A stretch of 12,433 bases of DNA from Candidatus Avipropionibacterium avicola (GTDB lineage Bacteria > Actinomycetota > Actinomycetes > Propionibacteriales > Propionibacteriaceae): NCBI GenBank assembly GCA_018715445.1, contig DVLP01000071.1, forward strand, positions 1 through 12,433, in the 5' to 3' direction. A program made the position numbers and the translations under genes. Shown piece after piece: positions 1-6,138 of the stretch (the first letter of the stretch is position 1; each line of letters starts with the position of its first letter). The notes under the pieces were generated by a model, which was not told the DNA's origin, did not search any database, and saw only the letters and a list, made by a program, of their open reading frames with translations.

Positions 1-1127
1 CGCCGAACAGCCAGGGCCCGAGCCCGGCCAGTAGGTAGCCGAATCCCTGCGCCATGGCCGACATCGTCCCGGTCAGCTGCACCGGGAAGGCGGTCGAGAT
101 CTTGGTCAGGGCGAAGGTCAACGAGGCCCCGATGGCCAGACCCAGGACGCAGACCCCGACGGCGGCAGCGACCAGGCCCCACGGCAGCAGGGCTGCGCCG
201 ATCACGTACCAGGCCCCGATCACCAGCAGCCCCGGTGTGGTGCGTCGACCCTGCAGGACGACCGGACCGGCCAGGTTGGACACGATCGAGGCGACCGACA
301 GCAGTGACAACAACCACCCTGCCGTGGTGGCGTCGATGCCGGCCGTCAGCATCACGGTCGGCCCCCAGGAGTGGATCGAGTAGAAGACCAGCGACTGCAG
401 GCCCATCAGCGCGGTCACCCCCCCAGGCCAGCGGGCTGGTCATCAGCTGGCGCAGGGCCGACTCACCGGACGGACCGGCCGTACGGCTGGTCACCAGCCC
501 TGCGGCGATCGCCAGGATCCACGCCACGACACAGATCGCGACCAGTGCAACCCACGGCAACTGTCCGCTGCGCCAGGTCCCGTTGACGGCATGGATGAAG
601 GGCCAGGTCAGCCCGGCGGCCAGCACCGAGCCACCACTGAGGGTGACGGCGTAGGCGCCGGTGATCAGCCCGATGCGATGGGCGAACCTCAGCCGGATCA
701 GCACCGGGACGGCGACATTGCCCGCCGCGACCCCGATGCCGACCGCGACCGTGCAGACGAAGAACGCGGTGACCCCGGGCAACAGGGCCCGGCCCAGCCC
801 ACCGAGGCCGAGCACCACCAGACCGATGGTGAGCAGGGTCGCAGGCGTGATGGTGCGCAGCAGCAGGGGACAGATCAGGGCGCCCAACCCGTAGCACATC
901 ACGGTCAGCGTGAGGGCGAACCCGGCCGTGGCGGCGCTGAGTCCCAGCTCGGCCTGGATCTGCGGCAGCACCGGTGAGACCGCCGAGATCACCGTGCGCA
1001 GGTTGCAGGCGACCAGCAACAGGCAGCACGCGGCGAGCACGCCCGTAGGCAGGCGGTGTCGCCCGGAGTTGTGGTGTGGGGTGTGGGGTGGCTGGGGGAT
1101 CGACCCATCGGCGGCGGCGCCGCTCAT
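1..1127 (-). pseudogene. CynX/NimT-like MFS transporter, frameshifted, 3' end outside the window
   Basis: This is a 12-helix major-facilitator transporter of the cyanate/2-nitroimidazole (CynX/NimT) type. Substrate cannot be told from sequence. After a polar N-terminus of about 27 residues, TM1 contains NLRTVISAVSPVLPQI, close to the NLRP..SVGPLLPEI signature of that family. Hydrophobic helices follow up to about residue 235. There a run of 7 G (plus-strand C run 418-424) breaks the frame. Reading with one G fewer restores a typical second half, starting VTALMGLQSLVFYSIHSWGP and continuing through GTMSAMAQGFGYLLAGLGPW at the edge. Read literally, the original frame stays open to the window end but becomes Arg/Pro/Gly-rich and non-membrane. 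The ATG (1125-1127) overlaps the stop of the upstream CPBP gene as ATGA, with AGGAAGG upstream as ribosome site. The gene could be a true pseudogene or an assembly/sequencing indel in a homopolymer. Family call is firm; broken status is uncertain. Confidence 0.85.
418..424. other. Homopolymer frameshift site in the MFS gene
   Basis: Seven consecutive C on the plus strand (G on the coding strand) begin within codon 235 (TGG) of the transporter. Six would give TGG GGG GTG ACC GCG CTG and keep the membrane-protein frame. Seven gives GGT GAC CGC and a nonsense-like composition. Homopolymers are common sites of sequencing error and of slippage. Confidence 0.85.
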
Positions 1128-2083
1128 GTGCCCTTCCTGCTCGTCCTGCCTCCGGCGAACCACCACAGCGCAACGGCCAGGACGGCCGGGGCGATCCAGC
1201 CGGTGACACCGATCGCGGTGCCCCAGACCGTGGCGTCGACCCAGGCGGGATCGCTCAGGCTCATCAGGACGGCCGAGGTGAAGGCGTTCATGACGGCATG
1301 GGCGACCACCGCCGGCCAGACCGAGCCGGAACGCATCCGCAGCCAGGCCAGCAGGGCCCCGTACACGGTGGTGAAGCCGCACATCAGCGGCAGACCGAGC
1401 ACCGGGTGGCCGTAGTTGTAACCGAGCAGGATCACCGGGGCGTGCCACAGGCCCCAGACCACACCGCCGATCACCAGGGCGACGACCTTGGGGGTTCGGG
1501 CCATCAGGGCGGGGTAGAGGAGTCCGCGCCAGCCGATCTCCTCACCGGTGGTGAAGATTGCGGTCAGGACGACCCCGAGGGTCAGGGCCTGGACCAGTTG
1601 GACCGCCACCAGGAAGGCCATCGGCGGCAGCTCGGTGCCGGGCGGGATGCCCTGGGCCTCGAGGAGTTGGGCGAAGGTCGCGAAGTTGACCAGGTCGGCC
1701 TGCCAGGTGCCGAACAGGGCTGACACCCAGAAACCGGCAGCCACCACGACCACCAGCAGCACCCAGGCCAACACCAGCCAGCCGAACCATCCCAGCACCG
1801 TACGGCGTTCGCCGTCGGCGCCGCGGGTGACGGCCAGCCCGAGTGAGACCAGGATCGGGGGATGGTCGCCGTCCCCGCGCCACCGCCGGCCCTCGACCCA
1901 CCGCAGGGCGATCAGCGCCGAGATCATCGGCGTCAGCATCATCACCTGGGCGCACAGTCCGAACCAGGGCGAGGTCAGGCCGCCGGTCAGCCAGGCCGGC
2001 AGGCACACCAGCCAGGCCAGCACGTACGCACCGACGACGAAGGCGACGACGGTACGGGTCCTCAGTGCCATCGTCGAGGTCAT
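1124..2083 (-). CDS. CPBP family intramembrane metalloprotease (CAAX-protease/Abi type)
   Basis: The product is a 319-aa polytopic membrane protein with the three motifs of the CPBP glutamic/metallo-type intramembrane protease family. These are EExxxR (E181, E182, R186, in GEEIGWRGLLYPAL), a W/FxxxH motif (WGLWH, H214), and HxxxN (H262, N266, in HAVMNAF). These residues form the putative catalytic site inside the bilayer. About seven or eight hydrophobic segments are visible, with the first at residues 11-32. Family members process prenylated or other membrane substrates, or act in bacteriocin immunity and regulation; the substrate here is unknown. The ATG at 2083 overlaps the stop of the upstream glutaredoxin-like gene as ATGA, and the stop overlaps the MFS start in the same way, so translation is probably coupled across three genes. 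A second Met at codon 5 is a possible alternative start. Pairing with an exporter could suggest export or immunity, but nothing in the sequence proves this. Confidence 0.93.
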   Translation of the reverse strand: MTSTMALRTRTVVAFVVGAYVLAWLVCLPAWLTGGLTSPWFGLCAQVMMLTPMISALIALRWVEGRRWRGDGDHPPILVSLGLAVTRGADGERRTVLGWFGWLVLAWVLLVVVVAAGFWVSALFGTWQADLVNFATFAQLLEAQGIPPGTELPPMAFLVAVQLVQALTLGVVLTAIFTTGEEIGWRGLLYPALMARTPKVVALVIGGVVWGLWHAPVILLGYNYGHPVLGLPLMCGFTTVYGALLAWLRMRSGSVWPAVVAHAVMNAFTSAVLMSLSDPAWVDATVWGTAIGVTGWIAPAVLAVALWWFAGGRTSRKGT

Positions 2084-2523
2084 CGCAGCTGCTCCAGTCG
2101 TTGGCGGACGAGCTCGGGCGGTGGGTTGGTGTGGGCCGTCCCGTCGATCACCACGGTGGGGACGGTCTCGTTGCCGTCATTGACGCTGCGGACGTAGTCC
2201 CTCCCCACCGGGTCCTTCCAGATGTTCACCCAGGTGGCGCGGCGTCCCGTCCGTCCCAGACGTGCCCGCAGCGCCGAGCAGTACATGCATCCCGGCCGCC
2301 AGTGGATCACCACCGGTGTGGCCCAGTCACCGTCCGCATCGCGTCCCCCGGGGTGGTCCGATCGGCTGCCGCGCAACGGAAAACGCCACCAGGCCGAGAC
2401 GAGGACGGCGACGGCGGCGATGACGTACCCGGCCCAGGCGCCGTCACCGACGCTCCAGGCCACCCAGCCCAACGCGAGGGCGATGACCAGGGTGATGCCG
2501 AGCCAACCCGCGACAGACTTCAT
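2080..2523 (-). CDS. Membrane-anchored glutaredoxin/mycoredoxin-like protein
   Basis: The 147-aa protein has two N-terminal hydrophobic segments (about residues 5-24 and 29-46) followed by a thioredoxin-fold glutaredoxin domain (about 68-147). The active site is a dithiol CxxC, C79-M-Y-C82, in WRPGCMYC. The glutathione/mycothiol-binding cis-proline motif TVP lies at 120-122, preceded by the NIWKDP and VRSVNDGNE segments seen in actinobacterial mycoredoxin-like proteins. Known members reduce mixed disulfides using low-molecular-weight thiols; in actinobacteria the thiol is mycothiol. Location would be the cytoplasmic face or membrane surface, and topology is not certain. Start is the ATG at 2523, with AGGA about 9 bases upstream. 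The gene lies 19 bp after the histidine phosphatase gene and overlaps the CPBP start by 4 bp. The Met in the CxxC loop differs from the more usual Pro or Gly. Confidence 0.88.
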   Translation of the reverse strand: MKSVAGWLGITLVIALALGWVAWSVGDGAWAGYVIAAVAVLVSAWWRFPLRGSRSDHPGGRDADGDWATPVVIHWRPGCMYCSALRARLGRTGRRATWVNIWKDPVGRDYVRSVNDGNETVPTVVIDGTAHTNPPPELVRQRLEQLR

Positions 2524-2542
2524 GGCTTCGATCCTGCCACGT

Positions 2543-3136
2543 TCACGGACGCCCGATCACACCGAACCCGGTCCAGCGCAGCTCGGGCGGCAGGTGACCG
2601 GTGTCGTTGAAGGCCACCAGCTCCGCACCGAGCGGACGGCGCTCGATGATGGTCAGCGCCGCGTTGGCACTGTTGAGGCTGAGCCAGCTGGCCGGCGGAG
2701 CACCGAGCGCCTCACGGACGAGCCAGGCAATCGGATAGGCGTGGGTGACCAGGACCTCATGCGTGTCACGACGGGTGGCTGACCCGAACCTGTCGGTCAG
2801 GGCACCGGCGAGGCGCCGCCCGCGACGGGCCTCGGCAGGGTCGAAGCCGTCGAAGAACTGACCGATCGAGGGCGGCATCTCCTTGGTGGGTGGGACATAC
2901 GGGATGTGGTCGATCAGCTCCTCCGCGACGTCGACCAGGGGGCGCCGAGGCAGTTGGGCTGCCATCAGGTCGGCGCTGACGGCCGCTCGCTCGAGCGGTG
3001 AGTGCCACACGACGTCGATCGGTGCGCTGGCCAGACGACGGCCGAGCAGCTCGGCCTGCCGGCGTCCACGGTCGGTGGGAGCTCCCAGGGCATCGGCCTC
3101 ACCATGACGCACCAGGTAGAGGTGTCGTACGGACAT
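2543..3136 (-). CDS. Histidine phosphatase superfamily protein (RHG/phosphoglycerate-mutase fold)
   Basis: The 197-aa protein belongs to the histidine phosphatase superfamily. The N-terminal LVRHGEAD carries the catalytic R10-H11-G12, where His11 would form the phospho-enzyme. SPLERA supplies the second phosphate-binding Arg (R50), an acidic residue is near E72-E73, and THAYP carries the second catalytic His (H132). Length and motifs fit small broad-substrate phosphatases, including SixA-like phosphohistidine phosphatases, but substrate cannot be read from the motifs. No signal peptide is present, so it is cytoplasmic. The ATG (3136) follows the stop of the PEP-synthase-like gene by 4 bp, with AAGGAG overlapping that junction, so the two are cotranscribed and probably translated together. 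This raises the possibility that it acts on a phosphohistidine of the upstream product (inference). Confidence 0.92.
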   Translation of the reverse strand: MSVRHLYLVRHGEADALGAPTDRGRRQAELLGRRLASAPIDVVWHSPLERAAVSADLMAAQLPRRPLVDVAEELIDHIPYVPPTKEMPPSIGQFFDGFDPAEARRGRRLAGALTDRFGSATRRDTHEVLVTHAYPIAWLVREALGAPPASWLSLNSANAALTIIERRPLGAELVAFNDTGHLPPELRWTGFGVIGRP

Positions 3137-3140
3137 CGGT

Positions 3141-4232
3141 TCACTCCTTGAGAGGTTGGACGATCCCGCGGGTGCCGTCGACGCTGATCCGGTCGCCTTC
3201 GACGATCCGAGACAGTGCCCCCGGCACCCCGAGGACGGCGGGGATGGCGGCCTCGCGGGCGACGATGGCGGCGTGGCTCAGGACCCCGCCGGTCTGGGTG
3301 ACGACCGCGGACACCATGCGCAGCAGGGGAGTCCAGGCCGGCGAGGTGTGGGCACAGACCAACACGTCTCCGGGTCGGACGCGGTCGAAGTCGGCGGGTC
3401 CGTGCACCAGGACGGCTCGACCGGTGGCCGTGCCCGGGCTTCCTGCTGCACCACGCAGGGTCTCGCGATCGGTGGCAACGGTCTCGACACTGGCCGGCAC
3501 GACGGCGGTGACCGGGCGGGACTGCAGCACCCAGATCTGGTTGCCGCTGATGGCCCACTCGATGTCCTGGGCCCGGCCCCGGACCTGCGCGATCCGACAG
3601 CCGAGCTCGGTCAGGGAGCGGATCTGGTCCCGGCGGAGGATCACTGCATCCTCGTGTGGGTCCGGACCACCGGCGAGCGAACCGTCCGGCAACACCCGCA
3701 GGTGCTGAGGCGTGACGGTGCCGTCGACCACACCGACCCCCAAGCCCGGCGTGCACTCGATGACGGTGTCGGCGTCCTCGGAGGTCGGGGTGAACAGCAC
3801 CCCGGCCACCTCGGCGTCGACCATGGCCTGGACCAGGACCGCCATCGGAGCGGGTGGGGTGGCGGTGCCGCGACGGGCCAGCGACCGCGGACCGTGTCGC
3901 GAGGCCAGGCAGGTGCGTACGGCGGCCAGGGTCGAGCCGGCGTCGGCCTCGACCTCGAGCACGGTGTCGTACTGGCCTGCGGCTGAGGTGTCGGTGGTGT
4001 CCTCGTCGGCGGCCGAGGACCGTACGGCGACCGCGGCGGCTCCCAGATCGGTCAGGGCACGGTCGACCACGCGATGCAGGTCGGCCGGGCCGTCCTCAGT
4101 GATCCCTTCGGTGACGTCGTACGGGATCACGAAGCCCGCGGGCACCGCGAAGCCCCGGCGGTGCAGGGCGGCCAAGGTGGCCGCCTTGGTGCCACTGGTC
4201 GCCACGGTCGCGTGCGGCAGGGGGATCAACAC
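3141..4232 (-). CDS. Short PEP/pyruvate-dikinase-like protein: ATP-grasp domain plus phosphohistidine swivel domain
   Basis: The 363-aa protein has two recognisable parts. Residues 1 to about 245 are the PEP/pyruvate-binding ATP-grasp domain of PEP synthases. It shows SGTKAATLA near K16, VRSSAADEDT (R71), AGQYDTVLEV, MVDAEVAGVLFTP, and QDIEWAI leading to WVLQSRPVT. Residues from about 258 to 363 are the PEP-utilising mobile domain, with the catalytic histidine H320 in TQTGGVLSHAAIVARE, followed by IPAVLGV. In full-length PEP synthase or pyruvate phosphate dikinase, ATP phosphorylates this His, which then transfers phosphate to a third domain. Here both the C-terminal TIM barrel and the internal substrate domain of rifampin phosphotransferases are missing. 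The acceptor must therefore be separate or the role may be regulatory. Start is GTG at 4232, with a TGAGG ribosome-site candidate. It is first in a probable five-gene operon and divergent from two HTH genes. Confidence 0.9.
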   Translation of the reverse strand: MLIPLPHATVATSGTKAATLAALHRRGFAVPAGFVIPYDVTEGITEDGPADLHRVVDRALTDLGAAAVAVRSSAADEDTTDTSAAGQYDTVLEVEADAGSTLAAVRTCLASRHGPRSLARRGTATPPAPMAVLVQAMVDAEVAGVLFTPTSEDADTVIECTPGLGVGVVDGTVTPQHLRVLPDGSLAGGPDPHEDAVILRRDQIRSLTELGCRIAQVRGRAQDIEWAISGNQIWVLQSRPVTAVVPASVETVATDRETLRGAAGSPGTATGRAVLVHGPADFDRVRPGDVLVCAHTSPAWTPLLRMVSAVVTQTGGVLSHAAIVAREAAIPAVLGVPGALSRIVEGDRISVDGTRGIVQPLKE

Positions 4233-4238
4233 AGAGCC

Positions 4239-4267
4239 TCAACAAATGATTGACAACAATGTGTTGA
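4239..4267. promoter_or_regulatory. Candidate operator: imperfect inverted repeat over the promoter
   Basis: TCAACAAAT (4239-4247) and its mirrored partner ATGTGTTGA (4259-4267) match at 8 of 9 positions, six of them the contiguous outer TCAACA/TGTTGA. The repeat covers the -35 and most of the spacer of the rightward promoter, as expected for an autoregulatory repressor site. One of the two adjacent HTH proteins is the natural candidate binder (inference). Confidence 0.45.
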
Positions 4268-4278
4268 TTGTGGATCAT
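4250..4278 (+). promoter_or_regulatory. Sigma-70-type promoter for the HTH gene, probably leaderless
   Basis: A consensus -35 TTGACA (4250-4255) is followed by exactly 17 bp and a -10-like GATCAT (4273-4278, four of six matches). Only 6 bases separate the -10 from the ATG at 4285, so transcription should begin at or next to the start codon. No Shine-Dalgarno sequence precedes that ATG, which fits a leaderless mRNA, common in actinobacteria. Confidence 0.6.
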
Positions 4279-4284
4279 CGTGCC

Positions 4285-4665
4285 ATGACACGCAAGCCAT
4301 CGGGCAACGGTCCCGAGCAGCAGGCGGCCGACGCGGAGCAGCAGGCCCGTGAGCATCTCGCCGGGATCGGTGCCACCGCCATCGGCCCGCAGCCGTGGCG
4401 GCCGTCGCCCATGCCCGCGACAGCGACCGATCTGGTCCAGTACGCGGTGTGGCGCTCGGCGGACCTGTCCGCGGAGGATCTGGTGCAGGCAGCCAGTCTG
4501 CTGCCAGCCGCCCGTGCCGAGGTCGACGGACTCGAAGCCGGGCTGCTGTTCGCAGCCCGCAGCGCTGGTGCCACCTGGGCCGAGCTCGCCGAGGCCATGG
4601 GGTTCAACTCACCGCAGGCCTGTCAGCAGCACTTCGCCCGACTCAACGAACGGGCGAGCCGGTGA
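4285..4665 (+). CDS. Small helix-turn-helix protein, unknown target
   Basis: The 126-aa protein has a Gln/Glu/Ala-rich N-terminus (about residues 8-27), a Pro-rich linker (about 35-46) and a C-terminal helical region. The stretch from about residue 95, GATWAELAEAMGFNSPQACQ, looks like the helix-turn-helix of an actinobacterial family in which a WAELAEALG-type helix precedes a SRQAAxQRF-like recognition helix. It is followed by HFARLNERAS at the C-terminus. Function is probably DNA binding; partner and target are unknown. Start is the ATG at 4285, chosen because the -10 box lies only 6 bases upstream and the upstream frame reads through promoter sequence. The gene ends in a 4-bp GTGA overlap with the next gene, so the two products are probably made together. 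Confidence 0.75.
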   Translation: MTRKPSGNGPEQQAADAEQQAREHLAGIGATAIGPQPWRPSPMPATATDLVQYAVWRSADLSAEDLVQAASLLPAARAEVDGLEAGLLFAARSAGATWAELAEAMGFNSPQACQQHFARLNERASR

Positions 4666-5285
4666 GTCACCGTTCGAGCCCTGAGCTGCTCGTGCTCCAC
4701 GCCGTCAGGATCCTCGGCTTCGCCCCGACCACGTCGATCGCGCACCGCTACGACCTGACCATCCCGATCACCGAGGAAGTGCTGGGCGACGACGAGGCGA
4801 GGGGCTGGGTCACCAGGTCGACCTTTGCCGAGCTGACGGGCTGGAGCCTCACCGACTCTGGACGTCAGGAGAACGAGCGTCGGCTCCGGGTCGAGCGTGA
4901 CCTCGTCGATCCGGGCGCCCGTCTCTCGCCGCTCCATGGCCAGTTCCGGGGACTGAACGCCCGACTGTTGCGAGCCGTCACCGACTGGCAGTTGTACGCC
5001 GTTGACGGTCGCTTGGTCCCCAACGACCACAGCAATGTCGGACGGGACGCCGCAACCCTGGACGAGTTGGCGGCCATCGCCGACGGGCTGAGGGAGCTCC
5101 AGGTGGGCCTGTCCCGGTTGTTGTCCCGCTTCGACGGTTACCACCCTCGCTTCGTCGCAGCCCTGGGGCGGGCCCGAGCAGGAGCACCCGCCTTCGTGGA
5201 CCGGACCGATGTCGATTCCTGCCACCGGGTGTGGTTCGAGCTGCACGAGGACCTGATCGCCACGCTCGGACTCACCCGCGACTGA
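4662..5285 (+). CDS. Winged-helix-like protein, conserved hypothetical
   Basis: The 207-aa soluble protein has no signal or membrane segment. The N-terminal third looks like a winged helix. LVLHAVRILGFAPTTSIA (about 10-27) resembles two recognition helices, and GWVTRSTFAELTGWSLTDSG (48-67) resembles the wing with its typical WxLTxxGR ending. The rest is helical, with conspicuous clusters NARLLRAVTDWQL (99-111), PNDHSN (120-125) and RTDVDSCHRVWFELHEDLIA (181-200), the last rich in potential ligand or metal residues (D, C, H, H). The GTG start at 4662 overlaps the preceding stop (GTGA). Longer in-frame extensions to the left would overlap the HTH gene and are unlikely. A link with PEP-utilising enzymes is suggested only by the divergent neighbour. 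Exact function is unrecognised. Confidence 0.75.
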   Translation: MSHRSSPELLVLHAVRILGFAPTTSIAHRYDLTIPITEEVLGDDEARGWVTRSTFAELTGWSLTDSGRQENERRLRVERDLVDPGARLSPLHGQFRGLNARLLRAVTDWQLYAVDGRLVPNDHSNVGRDAATLDELAAIADGLRELQVGLSRLLSRFDGYHPRFVAALGRARAGAPAFVDRTDVDSCHRVWFELHEDLIATLGLTRD

Positions 5286-5301
5286 GCTCAGCTCCACCGG
5301 A

Positions 5302-6126
5302 TCACTGCCTGGCATAGAGACCGAAGCCGTCCCAGGCGACCCAGCCGCCCTCGGCCAGCACGAGCTCGACGATGTTCGCCCCGGGCTGGATGATGTCGGC
5401 CGGCAGCTCCCGCTCGATCGCGGCGCGCTGCATGAGGCTGCCGTGACGGGTGGCGTCGCCGTCACGCGAACCCAGGGTCGCACCCTTGGGGATCTCGATC
5501 TCCAGTGCCGTGTCGCCGTTCACGATGACGTCGAGTCGACCACCCAGTCGCGTGGTGTCGACGAACCACAGGGCGATGTCGCAGACCGAGCTGGGATCCT
5601 CAGCCTCGACCTCCCAGCGGATGCGGTAGGCCTTCCTGCCCGCCCAGCTGTCGCCCGGACCCGGAAGCAGATAAGGACAATCGGCGGCCTGCGCATCGGC
5701 GGGGAGCTCGATCACCCCATCTGGATGATCGGTCGGGATCTTCGCGTAGGCGGCAGGGGAGTGCTGGAACTCCAGGCTCTTGCCGTCGAACTCACCGAGC
5801 GAGCCGAGCCGGCGACCGGTCGCGCTGACAGAGGCCACCGAGTCCAGGGTGAGCGGCTCACTGGGGCGCCCGATGTCGCCGGCATCGGTCACCGCCGAGA
5901 CCGTGTAGGTCCACCGTTCCCCGGCGGGATCGACATCGTGGTGGGTGAGTCGGGGGAAGACCGTCTTGCCGACCAACTGCGTCTTGGAGGGGCGTCGGCC
6001 ACCGCGCGTGGCGTTGATCCGGTAGTGGTCGATCAGCGGGTCGAAGCCGGCCGAGGTCCAGGTCAGCTCGGTACGGCCCAGGGCAGGCTCGGCGGTCAGA
6101 CCGCGCACCTGAGGGGGGTTGCTCAT
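5302..6126 (-). CDS. Fibronectin type III plus jelly-roll-like domain protein
   Basis: The 274-aa protein has a probable N-terminal fibronectin type III domain (about 4-97), with PPQVRGLTAEPALGRTELTW, DHYRINATRGG and WTYTVSAVTDAGDIGRPSEP as the expected strands. A C-terminal beta-rich region (about 137-274) ends NIVELVLAEGGWVAWDGFGL. This resembles the carbohydrate-binding-like domain III of family 4 polysaccharide lyases, though no lyase catalytic domain is present. The protein is acidic, and no signal peptide, Tat motif or transmembrane segment is visible, odd for such domains. Start is the ATG at 6126 with AGGAG 7 bases upstream, 12 bp after the PhoD-like stop, so the two form an operon. 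A role as a binding accessory to the exported phosphatase is possible but unproven. The 16-bp gap to the convergent plus-strand gene holds no obvious terminator. Confidence 0.75.
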   Translation of the reverse strand: MSNPPQVRGLTAEPALGRTELTWTSAGFDPLIDHYRINATRGGRRPSKTQLVGKTVFPRLTHHDVDPAGERWTYTVSAVTDAGDIGRPSEPLTLDSVASVSATGRRLGSLGEFDGKSLEFQHSPAAYAKIPTDHPDGVIELPADAQAADCPYLLPGPGDSWAGRKAYRIRWEVEAEDPSSVCDIALWFVDTTRLGGRLDVIVNGDTALEIEIPKGATLGSRDGDATRHGSLMQRAAIERELPADIIQPGANIVELVLAEGGWVAWDGFGLYARQ

Positions 6127-6138
6127 TCGGATCTCCTG

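Larger units (their letters stand above)
4233..4284. promoter_or_regulatory. Divergent intergenic control region
   Basis: This 52-bp spacer separates the leftward dikinase-like operon from the rightward HTH pair. It is clearly AT-richer than its surroundings and rich in TTGA/TCAA and TGATTG repeats (TGATTG at 4247-4252 and 4265-4270, spaced 18 bp). The rightward promoter and an inverted repeat are listed separately. I see no convincing leftward -35/-10 pair, though the leftward transcript must start here or just inside the HTH gene. Confidence 0.6.

Noticed and set aside
463..1209. Open frame of 248 codons on the minus strand within the MFS region
   Set aside because: Arg/Pro/Gly-rich and hydrophilic. 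The neighbouring frame from 1127 gives a clear membrane transporter with the CynX-like TM1 signature.
3141..4232. Rifampin phosphotransferase (resistance gene) for the PEP-synthase-like protein
   Set aside because: It is less than half the usual length, and the rifampin-binding domain between the ATP-grasp and swivel domains is absent.
5282..5291. CTGAGCTCAG palindrome between the convergent genes
   Set aside because: There is no loop or T tract, so it is not a convincing terminator.
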